From Symbiodinium natans (taxonomy: Eukaryota; Sar; Dinophyceae; Suessiales; Symbiodiniaceae): 58,831 nucleotides of DNA. Numbering within the stretch: the stretch's first letter is position 1; every line of letters begins with the position of its first letter. Below are positions 20,001-34,149 of the stretch, one piece after another. The position numbers and the translations under genes were made by a program. The notes under the pieces are model-generated. The model was not told the origin of the DNA. It did not search any database and was given only the letters and a program-made list of their open reading frames with translations. The DNA lies in contig CAJNDS010000855.1 in the NCBI GenBank assembly GCA_905221605.1, forward strand, positions 1 through 58,831, in the 5' to 3' direction.

Positions 20001-21585
20001 AGTCTTCGTGCCCGTGCTAAAGGCAAGGCGAACAAAAAATGTTGTTGCAACTGTTAGGGGTCTGACGCCGCTTGCCGGAAATGGCCCCTGTTTGAGGTGC
20101 CAATGTCGGTGCCCGGATCGGCTCACCAGCGCAGACCCCCTTGTTGCCTCCCAAGGTCGTTCGGCGCTTCCCAGACTTTCCCCGTTTCAGACTCCCTGCT
20201 TGCCTTCCAGGGTCTTGCGGCGCCTCCCAGACCTCTCGGTTTCATGGCCTCCCGGCGTCTTTCAGTGCTTCCCAAATTTGCGAACGTTTGGGCTTTTGGG
20301 TTCGTGCCGAGCTGCTGCTCTCAAAAAGCACGCAGAAGAGCGCAAGGTGTTTGACGAGGGCAACAATCCTGGCAGGGCCTCACTTTCTTGGGGAATAACG
20401 CCAAATTTCGTGATTTGGGGTGACACCTTCGGCCCTAAACCCGAGACACTCGGAAGCAATCAGGGAGAAGAGGGGTTTGTGGCCTTCTTGGGTTTTGGGC
20501 CACTCACAAACTCCCCCACTGCCTTCCTGGGTCTTTCGGGGCTTCCCAGACGCTTATACTGCCCACAAAAACACGCAGTTGTGAGTGCACAAGGTTTTTG
20601 GCGGAGGGCAGCACTCCTGGCACGGCTTAAGGCCGGAGCCCACCCGTACAAGCCCTTGTCTAACGTCTACCCAGGTCCACGCAGGCAAGAATCCAAAATG
20701 TGGAGTTTTTCCACAGCGCGGAGCGTGTAGTATCTGTTTATGGAGTACTACACCCGTTTTCTGGGGGAAAAACCCAGACATGAAGGGTGTAGCATCAAGC
20801 GATGTGACTAAAATGAACATATAGTACATATTTTTGAAGCACGGGGGAATTGTGGGCTGAAATCTGCTTCCCGCCACAGCGCGGTGCGTGTAGTAGGTTC
20901 TTACCCCGTGGAGTTGGACCGTGCCAAAATATGCGTTCTCCACAACGCGAAGCGTGTAGTGTGTCTGATTGCCTGCTGTCCCTGCCAAATATGGAGCAAT
21001 CGCGTTTCCTGCCACAGTGCGCGTGCAGTAGGTTGCTTCACGGTTGAGCTGGGCCGTACAAAAATCTGTATCTCGCCACATCGCAGAGCGTGTAGTGTGA
21101 GTATCTGGGTGGCCATTGATTGCTTGAGAATGCACGGGCTGTTTTGCGAGTGCCTTGTCGGGTTTGTGACCGTTGACACTGTGATGCGATTCCGAGGGCT
21201 CATCATAATTGCACACTGGCTCCCGCAACGTCTCTTCGCGCAGTGGAGCTCTTCCAAGAGGTGCGGCAAGAAGAATTGTGCATTGATTGCTTTTGTCTCA
21301 TCCAAGAGCGATTGTGTGCGTAAGTTGCTTTTTGCTTGGTGGATCTCGCAGACAGCATTTTTAGTGGTGGTGCAAACATTGTCCATTCTCCAAGCCAAGC
21401 ATGTCGTTTGCAGTGTTGTTTGCTTCTGGTTCGGGTTTAGGGACGCTACAAAGATTTAGAAATGTACAGATATCTGTGTAGAGGCTTTGTCATGTGCCGT
21501 GGTCGCGGTGGTTTCTCTGGGGCGACGACCAGTGCGCTCATGGCTTGTGTGCTTGTGTAATGTAGGATGGAGCTCCTCAGCTACG

Positions 21586-24112
21586 ATGCGCCGCGCTCGA
21601 AAGAAGCGTCCTGCTGCAAATGAGGAAGAAGCGCTGGATGCTCAAGATGCTTCCGGCCACGGGAATTTCAGCAATGAAATGATTGCTCCAGATTCTGCCT
21701 GCGAAGTTCCTGCGGAGGAGCAGGATGCAATGTTCCCAGAGGCCAGCGACGGCCAGATCAGCTCTGCAACACTGAAGAAGGCGGTGACAGAATTGATCCG
21801 GGGGCAAAACCTCGAAGCATTGAGCTTCAACCAGCTTCTGGAAAAACTTGCAGCTGCCTGGAGCATGTGCGTCGCAGACCTGGAACCGTACAAAGCCGTT
21901 GCCCGCAGCATCCTGGACAAGCTGGTCAGAAAAGAGCTTGCTCGACAGCTAGTGGAGAAAGCCAAGCGAGCCAATAAAAAATCGAAGATGGCGCCTTCTT
22001 CTGTGGAGATATTTGGTAAATGCGACACGACGCAAGTACTTCTAGTGTACTTGTGCACATGGTCGGCCCCCACGAGTTCCGATGGCGCCAAGCCTGAGGA
22101 TTTCACGCGCGAGCAAGTCTGCCAACTGATGATACGCAGCCTTGCGGCTTGTCAGGCCAACGTTTCTGAGAACAGGAAGGTTCATGTGAACAAGATGGTG
22201 GTGTATCGTGAACTTCATCGCGACTCGCGGCCGCATTACCACGTAGCTGTCAAATTATCCGCCCCGGCACGTTGGCGTCCTTGGAAGCTTGAGTTGCAGA
22301 ATACGCAGAGCATCTATATGGATTTCGCAACGTGTGCAGGAGGCGTGTGAGTCTTTGAGCAAGTTTTTTCGGCCAGTTCGCAATCCTGAGGAACCAGTTG
22401 TCAGGTTAAGACTGCTTTGGAGCACTTTTAAGGGACGCACGAAGGGCGATCTGAAGCTTGAGACGGCTTCTTAGGCTACGCGGGCTGCCCTGGAACATTC
22501 TTCAGGGCGTGAATAAGCTGATCTATTTCAGACTTTCTGCAGCTTTCGTAGTTCCCAGGCATCTGCAGTTTGAAATAGCCCTCAAATTCCTGCAGTTTCC
22601 AAGGGGCCTTTGCTGTAGAGGGAGTAAGTCTCAAGACGGCTTCAGGCTGCGCTTGAGCAGTCTTCAAACTGCAAGGAATGTTTTGCGTCCGGTGCCGCAG
22701 GTGGCTACCACAGCGCCGTGCGCTACGGCTTTTTGCCGCGGCCAGGCAAAGGTGAGGATGACCTGGACCAGCAGCCGTTCTTGTATGCCGTCGACGGATT
22801 CCACCCGCCTTTGGCCGAAGCAATCCATCGAGCCTACAACGCACAAGACTCTCGCCTCCATGTTAAGTGTTTGAGCAAGTTCTCTTGGAACTTTGACGTG
22901 CGTTTTTTTCCCCAGGAATGGAGCAAGCAGAAGTTGGAGGCTTTGAAGATGCAAGCCAGCAAGGGTAAGCCTGCTCCGAGATTCAGAGAAGCTGATCTTT
23001 GGCCGATTTGCGTTGAGAACAATTTTCATCCGAGTGACCCTTCGTTCGTGGCCAGAATCAACAAGTATGCCAAAGAGAAAGGTGGCCCGGAGATGCTGCA
23101 GTTCTGCATTCACAACCAAGAATGCCTCGGCGCAATTGGAGAGAAGATCTGGGCATTGGAAAATGCTGAGAAGACCATCTGCGAGAATTCGAAGACTCGT
23201 CTCCAGATTGTGCAGGAAACTGCAGAACAAGCGTGCGTCTGTTGCAGTGTTGGCAAATGGAAGCAGCGTGCCCGGGAGTTGGTCCATGCCAACCAAATTT
23301 GCGAGACGGAGCTCACAGCAGCCATCTACGACTCCTTGGCTCGTGGCCGCCGAAAGGGAAACTGTGTCACATTGGTTGGCCAACAGGGCAACGAAGGCAA
23401 AAGCTACATTTTGCGGCCCTTGCTGAAAACTTTCGGCGAGGCGAGTTGCTTTCCATGTCCAAGCAGCGGAGCTTTTCCATTGCTAAACATAGAGAAAAGC
23501 AAAGTCATCTTTTTCGATGACTACCGCTTCTCAACCCAAATCTTGAGCATCTCGCAACAGTTGCTGCTGTTGGAAGGAGCTGGCGTGGTGGTTAATCGCC
23601 CGCAAAATGCACATCGCGGACATCTGACGTACACCGGTGACTCCCCCATCTATATCACCACGTTGGAAGCCGACCTTTGCCCGAAGCCAGGTTTGATGGT
23701 TGGTGACCTGAAGATGCTGATGAAAAGACTCCACATCTTCAGGTTTCACCACGTGCTTCAAGCTCCAGATCAGATGTTGTGGCCTTGTGCTCCGTGCTTT
23801 GCACAGTTTGTGTTGGAGCGCGGCTCCGCTTCGGGCTCTGTGCCTGCGGTACTCAGTGCGCCGGTTGTGTCTGCTTTGCCCAAGGATGTTACCGCTTGGA
23901 AAGTGCCAGATGTGCGTGCGTGGCTTTCCGAGATAGAGTTGTCCCAAGTCTCACCCAGATTTGTTCAAAATTCGGTCGACGGCGCCATGCTGGTAGCCTT
24001 GACAGATCAAGATTTACAGGGGCTGTTAGGTCTCTCAGTTCTGCAATCGCGCAAAGTGCTCATGAAGCTTCAGCAAAAGCTTCAGTCTAGCGAGCAGCGA
24101 GAGCCAGCATGA
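21586..24112 (+). CDS. Rep-like HUH/SF3 helicase-SAM protein, unit 3
   Basis: Exons 21586-22342 and 22701-24112; intact, with the same protein as unit 1. Confidence 0.8.
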
Positions 24113-24533
24113 AACTCAAAGGTGAGTTTTGTGCAAACCCCCCCTGCCCCCGCATCAATGCTGAAACCTGTTCTTGTAGCATGGGGGGTTTGTAGTCGAG
24201 CGCTTTATGTTGGAGACTCCCAGAGGCGCTGCAAGTTGCTTGCAGCCTTGATGCGGGGGTGCGGGGGAATGGGGACCACAAGCGGCTGCTTCCTTTCGGG
24301 TGTTTCGCAGCAGTAAAAACCGTTGTGGCTGTCTTGCTGAATGTTTTTGCAAAATGACCTGGTAAACATTCATGTACATGTCTTCCTTATGCGCGCAGGA
24401 GTTTTTTTTAATCCTTAAGCCCCTGAAGAGCTTGGGCTGCACATGTTTGACGCATTTTGACGCAGTCTGTGACAAGACGCGTGCAGTGCACATCGTAGCC
24501 CTTGCAGGCTGCCCCAAGAGGATGGAAATGTGC

Positions 24534-25747
24534 TAAGTCTCCGCACGTCCCGTGACAGCCTCAAAGCCTCAGAGTGTTGCCGCAGGTACTGTTTGGACCT
24601 TAGGGTTTGCTGTGGAAGGTCGGTGCTAAATCTCCTCGCATCCCGTGACAGCCTCAAAGCGAGAGCGTGTTACCGCAAACTGTCTGGCGCAAGCACTGTT
24701 GCAACGTGTGGGTTTGCTGTGGAAGGGTGTCAAGCGTGCCTCTGGAGCTGATAAATGCAGGCTCGAGACCTCCAGGATGGGTAGGGGGGTGGGGGGGGGT
24801 GGCGTGCTAAATATCCACACATCCCGTGACAGCCTCAAAGCCTCAGGGTGTTGCCGCAAACTGTCTGCCACAAGTACTGTTTGGACCTTAAGGTTTGCTG
24901 TGGAAGGTCTCCTCGCATCCCGTGACAGCCTCAAAGCCACAGAGTGTTGCCGCAAACTGTGTGCCGCAAGTACTGTTTGGCTGTGGAAGGTCTGTGCTAA
25001 ATCTCCTCGCATCCTGTGATGGCCTCAAAGCGACAGCGTGTTACCGCGTGTTGCTGCAAACTGTCTGCTGCAAGCACTGTTTGAACGTTTGGGTTTGCTG
25101 TGGAAGGGTGTCAAGCGTGCCTTTGGAGCTGATAAATGCAGGCTCGAGACCTCCAGGATGGGTAGGGGGGTGGGGGGGGGTGGCGTGCTAAATATCCACA
25201 CATCCCGTGACAGCCTCAAAGCCTCAGGGTGTTGCCGCAAACTGTCTGCCACAAGTACTGTTTGGACCTTAAGGTTTGCTGTGGAAGGTCTCCTCGCATC
25301 CCGTGACAGCCTCAAAGCCACAGAGTGTTGCCGCAAACTGTGAGTACTGTTTGGCTGTGGAAGGTCTGTGCTAAATCTCCTCGCATCCTGTGATGGCCTC
25401 AAAGCGACAGCGTGTTACCGCGTGTTGCTGCAAACTGTCTGCTGCAAGCACTGTTTGAACGTTTGGGTTTGCTGTGGAAGGGTGTCAAGCGTGCCTCTGG
25501 AGCTGAGAAATTCAGGCCCGAGACCTCCAGGATGGGTAGGGGGTTGGAGGGGGGTTTTCCCTAAGTCTCCGCACATCCCGTGACAGCCTCAAAGCGACAG
25601 CGTGTTACCGCGACCGCGACCTGTCTGTCGCAAGCACTGTTTCAACGTTTGGGTTTGGTGTGGAAGGGTGTCAAGCGTGCCTCTGGAGCTGAGAAATTCA
25701 GGCCCGAGACCTCCAGGATGGAGGGGTGGGGGGGGGGTCCGTGCTAA
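24534..25747 (+). repeat. 95/380-bp repeat block, unit 3
   Basis: Same length as unit 2, including both long G-runs (9 G each). Confidence 0.85.
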
Positions 25748-26147
25748 CATTGCGCGTGCTCACCCAGGTCTTCTCAGGGTTTGGCCCGCAACTAGCTTGC
25801 ATGTGCTTGTTGCAGAAAAACCTCTAAGACTCTAAGGTCCAGGGCTCGTCCAGGGCACCTTGTTCTTGAACCTCTTGTGACAGCCTCAGGGTTGGCCGCT
25901 TCACGAAGTCTTGCCGCTAAGAGTGCTTCGAGATCGCCCGAAACCTAGGTCCATCTGGGTGCCGAGCTTTAGCTTCGCACGTTTTCTAGCTGCTGTGTTT
26001 ATTTCGGGTGCGCGTGCATTCTGCGTACTGTCAGACATCTGAGCAGTCACAAGCATCCGGGCAACTTCTCTGCGAAACATCTTTGTTGAACCAGTCTGTT
26101 GGTTGTTAGAATATGATGAGCATGATTTGGTCGTGGCCTTTCTCTGA

Positions 26148-26846
26148 GCCAGTTTTTGAGCTTTAGAGGCTCTAAAGCTCAAAAACTGGCCCTTGGGAGC
26201 TCGCAGCAAGCAGTTGAGAGGCTCTAACGCTCAAAAACTGGCCCTTGGGAGCTCGCAGCAAGCAGTTGAGAGGCTCTGAAGCTCAAAAACTGGCCCTTGG
26301 GAGCCCCTTGGAAGCTCGCAGCAAGCAGTTGAGAGGCTCTAAAGCTCAAAAACTGGCCCTTGGGAGCTCGCAGCAAGCAGTTCAGAGGCTCTAGCAAGCT
26401 CAAAAACTGGCCCTTGGGAGCTCGCAGCAAGCAGTTGAAAGGCTCTAAAGCTCAAAAACTGGCCCTTGGAAGCTCGCAGCAAGCAGTTGAGAGGCTCTAA
26501 AGCTCAAAAACTGGCCCTTGGGAGCTCGCAGCAAGCAGTTGAGAGGCTCTGAAGCTCAAAAACTGGCCCTTGGGAGCCCCTTGGAAGCTCGCAGCAAGCA
26601 GTTGAGAGGCTCTAAAGCTCAAAAACTGGCCCTTGGGAGCTCGCAGCAAGCAGTTGAAAGGCTCTAAAGCTCAAAAACTGGCCCTTGGGAGCTCGCAGCA
26701 AGCAGTTGAGAGGCTCTGAAGCTCAAAAACTGGCCCTTGGGAGCTCGCAGCAAGCAGTTGAGAGGCTCTAAAGCTCAAAAACTGGCCCTTGGGAGCTCGC
26801 AGCAAGCAGTTGAGAGGCTCTAAAGCTCAAAAACTGGCCCCTGAAA
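26148..26846 (+). repeat. Palindrome-headed 52-bp minisatellite, unit 3
   Basis: Twelve monomers; one carries the unit-specific CTCTAGCAAGCTC variant near 26392. Confidence 0.95.
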
Positions 26847-27263
26847 GCTCCCCAGACTGTCCTGGCTTCCCTGGGTCTTTCGGTGCTTCCCAGACCCCGG
26901 CAGACCTGGATCCAGCACCCTTCTTACCAGGAATGGGCGTGAGAGAGATTTTCAGGAGTGAGGGGAATGAGGCAGATTGTGCATCAACAATGCCGTGCTG
27001 GGCAGCCTTTTCCTAAAAGGACGTAGCAAGCTTGGAAAGCCGTAGCTGCTCGGACGTGTACACAAAGTCCAAGCGGGAGTCTTGATTTTGCATTGTCACG
27101 CTTGTGTGTTTGATTAGTGGTTCTACATGAGGCGATGGCTGAACGTGACGCGGAGGTTTCGCAGGGCAGGCTTGCTGATGGTGCACGGGAAGAAGAAGAT
27201 GAGGCTTGCGAAAGTGTGTGTGTTCTCCGGTTTGGGCGTCCAGCATAACCTTCCTCGGAGGCA

Positions 27264-27521
27264 ATGCCTGAGCCACGTGCTGGAGACTTGGCGAGCCGAC
27301 TGAAAGCGCTCCTCTCTGCGCGGGCAGATCTGATCAAACAGAAGAAGAAACACAGCAAAGACATCAAAGCAGCTCAAAAGAGATTGCGCCATTTGAAAAA
27401 AACAGCGGCGCAGTTGTCCCAAGAAGATCTCACGGAGATCTTGATCGTGAAACAAGCTACGGCAAAGTCCAAGGCAAAGGCGGCGCCGAAACCCAAAGCC
27501 AAAGCTGCAGCAACACCGTAG
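27264..27521 (+). CDS. Lys/Ala-rich coiled-coil protein, unit 3
   Basis: 85 aa, unchanged. The possible 5' exon would start at 27135. Confidence 0.55.
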   Translation: MPEPRAGDLASRLKALLSARADLIKQKKKHSKDIKAAQKRLRHLKKTAAQLSQEDLTEILIVKQATAKSKAKAAPKPKAKAAATP

Positions 27522-28149
27522 AGACCTGCTTCCAGCACTTGTCGTGCTCGGTAGGTGGACAAGTGTGTGGTGTGCTGTATCCCAAAGGGACGCTGGCAAC
27601 ATCATCATGGTTTGTGAATGTGTCTGTGTGCCTTGCAAAGCTTTTGTGCTGTGTGGGCTAAGTGCGGTGCGGTCTGTCCCAAAGGGACGCTGGCAACCTC
27701 ATCTTTGTGTCTCGCCCAGGCTCTTGTCAACTCCTTTAAGTCCTGGAGAACTCTTCTAGGAGATTCTCCGGGATGGACGCTTTGTCTCGGAGGTGACCTC
27801 GCTACCGAAGTGCGTGCAGAAAATGGCTTGGACACACCATCTGTGGGATGAAGATAGTGTTTCAGAAGTGGTCGCCCGCATGTCCTGGAACCTGGGTCCA
27901 AAAGGGGAGGCAAAGTTTTGGGCTGTTTCGAGCGAAAACGGGAGGCCCAGTGGTGTTCGGCCCTCAGACTGTCTCTAGGGACTATGGTTTGCGGAGACTT
28001 GCCCTGTTCTCTTGCTTAGAAGAGACAAGACTTCCAATGGCAGGCTTTGGCCCAACTTCGTGATGTCGCAAAGCGATTCAATCACGCAACGCTCAGGTGC
28101 AGCGTAGCCAGTGTAGTTGTTTGGAGGCCGACGTGTGTGTACAACTGCA

Positions 28150-30037
28150 ATGGACGAGCTGGCTCTCGTCCGTGCTCAGATCAAATGCTTGAGGGGACAG
28201 CAGCGGTATGCGAGAAAGATGGAGCGGCAAGCGGGCCTGACGGCGCGGGCTTGTCTTGTAGCCCTGGGTTGCTACGTTCTTAGTGGATTTGATCCGCGCG
28301 TAGCAGTGACCTTTGTCAAGCAGCAGCCACGAGTTCATTCTGACACAGACGCAGCCATCCAAGATCTCGTAGAGACTTGGTTTTTGGAAGCCTCGGATGC
28401 TGCCATTCTGGCTTTGTGGTACCCTGAGACGCCTTGGCAAGTCCGAGTGCGCTCGGACGCATGCGCATTTCTGGCCGAGTATCGAACTGTGCAACACATC
28501 AAGGATTGTAATTTCAATGTCGGCTTTGCGCCGGGGACGCTCGATGTTGTGGAGACCTACGCGACCGCCCTGCATGGTTTCAGAGACGTTGCTTCTGCTG
28601 CCCCTCTACGGTCAGACAATTCTCGATGGGCGCGGCGGTGGGCACGTAAGTTTCGTGCGCGCTGGAACTTGCGCTTTCGGTGCTTGAAGCCACATCATGA
28701 CTCGGAGCAGGAGCTGTGCAAGAAGGCTGTGCAGGTTTAGAGGCTCTTTCCAGGACTAAGTCTCTACGTCAGGTCATGCCACCAAAGCCCGCAAACCAAT
28801 GTTCGCCTTGGAATATTTTACAACAGGCTGATCCCTTAAGTTAACCCTTCGAGGCCTGTGTCGGAGTCGGCTTGGGCGGCTCGGGGTCACGTCTTCGTTT
28901 GTTTTGTGTCCTGTTTGTGGGTCCTGTTTTGGGTCCTGTTTGTGGGTCCTGTTTTGGGTCCTGTTTTTGGTTCCCGTTTTGGCTTCCTGGTCGGCTCTGG
29001 TGGCTTTGGGGCCCAATTATGGTCCCTGTTTCGGGTCCTGTTTTTGGGTCCAATTTTGAGGCCCCTGAAGCATGTTTTCATGTCCGGGTCGGCTTGTGAG
29101 GGGATTCCAATTTCGGGGTGTTTCCCTGCTCGCAAGTGGGTTCTGGCAGGTCGCTGGCCTCTGGGAATGGAGTGTCTTCCTACGCGACAAGGCTGCGTCG
29201 CATGGGAGAGATGTCGTGTTTGTGAACTTGGACGAATCACCTATTCCACAAGACTTCAAAACTGGACGAGGCTTCTGTTTGCCCAAATCCCAGTGGCCTT
29301 TAGGCAAGCTGCCGAGCGGGTCTCGGAAGGGACCGCGGGGTACCGCGACACTCATAGCAATGACCTGCTCCGAGCCGTCTTGGCAAGAACGGCTCCCGCA
29401 GATTCTTTTGGGAAACCACCGTGTCTTTCCTCGGCGCCATTTGACTCGCGTCCAGGCAGAGGCCCCGGCAACGGTGAGATATTGGCGCGCAAAGTCATCC
29501 TGGGTTAACGCAAAGACCATGGTACGCATTTTGCAAGAGCTTTCTGATACCATCGGAGTGTGTCGAACAGAGCAGGTGGTTATTGTTATGGACTGTAGCA
29601 GGGTGCACCTCACAGAAGAAGTCATACGCATGTGTCAGCGACTTTATTACTGGATACTGTACGTTCCGACACATACAACACCTCTACTCCAGCCGCTGGA
29701 TGCCGCTGTCTTTGGACCTCTAAAGCAACAGCTTCGGCGCCAGGTCCGCGTGCTGAAGGAAGGCAACCAAGACCAAGACGTTTTCGTGCAGCGTTGGATG
29801 ACGTTGATCGGGACAGTAGCTGCAGACATGTTGTCGCGAAGGACGTGGGCGCGGTCGTTTCATAGTGTCGGCATTGCTGGTTCAGGTTGTAATTTGAGTG
29901 CTGATCTGCAGCAACTTGGACTGAGGTACCCCCAAACTCCAGCAGCCCCCGATTTAAGCTTGCTGCTACCCAAAGGGTATGAAAGCATGCACGCATTGCT
30001 GCTGTCTTGTCGCAGAAAGAGGCTGCGGCTATCCTGA
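28150..30037 (+). CDS. DDE transposase, unit 3, intact
   Basis: Exons 28150-28734 and 29150-30037; 490 aa identical to the unit 2 copy, with the full Asp triad. Confidence 0.85.
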
Positions 30038-31622
30038 AGTCTTCGTGCCCGTGCTAAAGGCAAGGCGAACAAAAAATGTTGTTGCAACTGTTAGGGGTCT
30101 GACGCCGCTTGCCGGAAATGGCCCCTGTTTGAGGTGCCAATGTCGGTGCCCGGATCGGCTCACCAGCGCAGACCCCCTTGTTGCCTCCCAAGGTCGTTCG
30201 GCGCTTCCCAGACTTTCCCCGTTTCAGACTCCCTGCTTGCCTTCCAGGGTCTTGCGGCGCCTCCCAGACCTCTCGGTTTCATGGCCTCCCGGCGTCTTTC
30301 AGTGCTTCCCAAATTTGCGAACGTTTGGGCTTTTGGGTTCGTGCCGAGCTGCTGCTCTCAAAAAGCACGCAGAAGAGCGCAAGGTGTTTGACGAGGGCAA
30401 CAATCCTGGCAGGGCCTCACTTTCTTGGGGAATAACGCCAAATTTCGTGATTTGGGGTGACACCTTCGGCCCTAAACCCGAGACACTCGGAAGCAATCAG
30501 GGAGAAGAGGGGTTTGTGGCCTTCTTGGGTTTTGGGCCACTCACAAACTCCCCCACTGCCTTCCTGGGTCTTTCGGGGCTTCCCAGACGCTTATACTGCC
30601 CACAAAAACACGCAGTTGTGAGTGCACAAGGTTTTTGGCGGAGGGCAGCACTCCTGGCACGGCTTAAGGCCGGAGCCCACCCGTACAAGCCCTTGTCTAA
30701 CGTCTACCCAGGTCCACGCAGGCAAGAATCCAAAATGTGGAGTTTTTCCACAGCGCGGAGCGTGTAGTATCTGTTTATGGAGTACTACACCCGTTTTCTG
30801 GGGGAAAAACCCAGACATGAAGGGTGTAGCATCAAGCGATGTGACTAAAATGAACATATAGTACATATTTTTGAAGCACGGGGGAATTGTGGGCTGAAAT
30901 CTGCTTCCCGCCACAGCGCGGTGCGTGTAGTAGGTTCTTACCCCGTGGAGTTGGACCGTGCCAAAATATGCGTTCTCCACAACGCGAAGCGTGTAGTGTG
31001 TCTGATTGCCTGCTGTCCCTGCCAAATATGGAGCAATCGCGTTTCCTGCCACAGTGCGCGTGCAGTAGGTTGCTTCACGGTTGAGCTGGGCCGTACAAAA
31101 ATCTGTATCTCGCCACATCGCAGAGCGTGTAGTGTGAGTATCTGGGTGGCCATTGATTGCTTGAGAATGCACGGGCTGTTTTGCGAGTGCCTTGTCGGGT
31201 TTGTGACCGTTGACACTGTGATGCGATTCCGAGGGCTCATCATAATTGCACACTGGCTCCCGCAACGTCTCTTCGCGCAGTGGAGCTCTTCCAAGAGGTG
31301 CGGCAAGAAGAATTGTGCATTGATTGCTTTTGTCTCATCCAAGAGCGATTGTGTGCGTAAGTTGCTTTTTGCTTGGTGGATCTCGCAGACAGCATTTTTA
31401 GTGGTGGTGCAAACATTGTCCATTCTCCAAGCCAAGCATGTCGTTTGCAGTGTTGTTTGCTTCTGGTTCGGGTTTAGGGACGCTACAAAGATTTAGAAAT
31501 GTACAGATATCTGTGTAGAGGCTTTGTCATGTGCCGTGGTCGCGGTGGTTTCTCTGGGGCGACGACCAGTGCGCTCATGGCTTGTGTGCTTGTGTAATGT
31601 AGGATGGAGCTCCTCAGCTACG

Positions 31623-34149
31623 ATGCGCCGCGCTCGAAAGAAGCGTCCTGCTGCAAATGAGGAAGAAGCGCTGGATGCTCAAGATGCTTCCGGCCACGGG
31701 AATTTCAGCAATGAAATGATTGCTCCAGATTCTGCCTGCGAAGTTCCTGCGGAGGAGCAGGATGCAATGTTCCCAGAGGCCAGCGACGGCCAGATCAGCT
31801 CTGCAACACTGAAGAAGGCGGTGACAGAATTGATCCGGGGGCAAAACCTCGAAGCATTGAGCTTCAACCAGCTTCTGGAAAAACTTGCAGCTGCCTGGAG
31901 CATGTGCGTCGCAGACCTGGAACCGTACAAAGCCGTTGCCCGCAGCATCCTGGACAAGCTGGTCAGAAAAGAGCTTGCTCGACAGCTAGTGGAGAAAGCC
32001 AAGCGAGCCAATAAAAAATCGAAGATGGCGCCTTCTTCTGTGGAGATATTTGGTAAATGCGACACGACGCAAGTACTTCTAGTGTACTTGTGCACATGGT
32101 CGGCCCCCACGAGTTCCGATGGCGCCAAGCCTGAGGATTTCACGCGCGAGCAAGTCTGCCAACTGATGATACGCAGCCTTGCGGCTTGTCAGGCCAACGT
32201 TTCTGAGAACAGGAAGGTTCATGTGAACAAGATGGTGGTGTATCGTGAACTTCATCGCGACTCGCGGCCGCATTACCACGTAGCTGTCAAATTATCCGCC
32301 CCGGCACGTTGGCGTCCTTGGAAGCTTGAGTTGCAGAATACGCAGAGCATCTATATGGATTTCGCAACGTGTGCAGGAGGCGTGTGAGTCTTTGAGCAAG
32401 TTTTTTCGGCCAGTTCGCAATCCTGAGGAACCAGTTGTCAGGTTAAGACTGCTTTGGAGCACTTTTAAGGGACGCACGAAGGGCGATCTGAAGCTTGAGA
32501 CGGCTTCTTAGGCTACGCGGGCTGCCCTGGAACATTCTTCAGGGCGTGAATAAGCTGATCTATTTCAGACTTTCTGCAGCTTTCGTAGTTCCCAGGCATC
32601 TGCAGTTTGAAATAGCCCTCAAATTCCTGCAGTTTCCAAGGGGCCTTTGCTGTAGAGGGAGTAAGTCTCAAGACGGCTTCAGGCTGCGCTTGAGCAGTCT
32701 TCAAACTGCAAGGAATGTTTTGCGTCCGGTGCCGCAGGTGGCTACCACAGCGCCGTGCGCTACGGCTTTTTGCCGCGGCCAGGCAAAGGTGAGGATGACC
32801 TGGACCAGCAGCCGTTCTTGTATGCCGTCGACGGATTCCACCCGCCTTTGGCCGAAGCAATCCATCGAGCCTACAACGCACAAGACTCTCGCCTCCATGT
32901 TAAGTGTTTGAGCAAGTTCTCTTGGAACTTTGACGTGCGTTTTTTTCCCCAGGAATGGAGCAAGCAGAAGTTGGAGGCTTTGAAGATGCAAGCCAGCAAG
33001 GGTAAGCCTGCTCCGAGATTCAGAGAAGCTGATCTTTGGCCGATTTGCGTTGAGAACAATTTTCATCCGAGTGACCCTTCGTTCGTGGCCAGAATCAACA
33101 AGTATGCCAAAGAGAAAGGTGGCCCGGAGATGCTGCAGTTCTGCATTCACAACCAAGAATGCCTCGGCGCAATTGGAGAGAAGATCTGGGCATTGGAAAA
33201 TGCTGAGAAGACCATCTGCGAGAATTCGAAGACTCGTCTCCAGATTGTGCAGGAAACTGCAGAACAAGCGTGCGTCTGTTGCAGTGTTGGCAAATGGAAG
33301 CAGCGTGCCCGGGAGTTGGTCCATGCCAACCAAATTTGCGAGACGGAGCTCACAGCAGCCATCTACGACTCCTTGGCTCGTGGCCGCCGAAAGGGAAACT
33401 GTGTCACATTGGTTGGCCAACAGGGCAACGAAGGCAAAAGCTACATTTTGCGGCCCTTGCTGAAAACTTTCGGCGAGGCGAGTTGCTTTCCATGTCCAAG
33501 CAGCGGAGCTTTTCCATTGCTAAACATAGAGAAAAGCAAAGTCATCTTTTTCGATGACTACCGCTTCTCAACCCAAATCTTGAGCATCTCGCAACAGTTG
33601 CTGCTGTTGGAAGGAGCTGGCGTGGTGGTTAATCGCCCGCAAAATGCACATCGCGGACATCTGACGTACACCGGTGACTCCCCCATCTATATCACCACGT
33701 TGGAAGCCGACCTTTGCCCGAAGCCAGGTTTGATGGTTGGTGACCTGAAGATGCTGATGAAAAGACTCCACATCTTCAGGTTTCACCACGTGCTTCAAGC
33801 TCCAGATCAGATGTTGTGGCCTTGTGCTCCGTGCTTTGCACAGTTTGTGTTGGAGCGCGGCTCCGCTTCGGGCTCTGTGCCTGCGGTACTCAGTGCGCCG
33901 GTTGTGTCTGCTTTGCCCAAGGATGTTACCGCTTGGAAAGTGCCAGATGTGCGTGCGTGGCTTTCCGAGATAGAGTTGTCCCAAGTCTCACCCAGATTTG
34001 TTCAAAATTCGGTCGACGGCGCCATGCTGGTAGCCTTGACAGATCAAGATTTACAGGGGCTGTTAGGTCTCTCAGTTCTGCAATCGCGCAAAGTGCTCAT
34101 GAAGCTTCAGCAAAAGCTTCAGTCTAGCGAGCAGCGAGAGCCAGCATGA
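31623..34149 (+). CDS. Rep-like HUH/SF3 helicase-SAM protein, unit 4
   Basis: Exons 31623-32379 and 32738-34149; intact. Confidence 0.8.

Larger units (their letters stand above)
10015..20049 (+). repeat. Tandem unit 2 (10,035 bp)
   Basis: A full unit with all three ORFs intact, and the best reference copy for the transposase. It matches unit 3 without a length change from 10015 to about 16300, and differs there only by 2 bp inside the minisatellite. Confidence 0.95.
20050..30086 (+). repeat. Tandem unit 3 (10,037 bp)
   Basis: A full unit with all ORFs intact. It is distinguished by a 2-bp variation in one minisatellite monomer near 26392, where the usual CTCTAAAGCTC reads CTCTAGCAAGCTC. 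Confidence 0.95.

Noticed and set aside
19942-20730. 262-aa + strand ORF starting inside the transposase and running through the spacer (also at 9907, 29979, 42150, 52188)
   Set aside because: Its first part is an out-of-frame shadow of the transposase and the rest translates GC-rich degenerate repeats; no family resemblance, and unit 1 breaks its counterpart.
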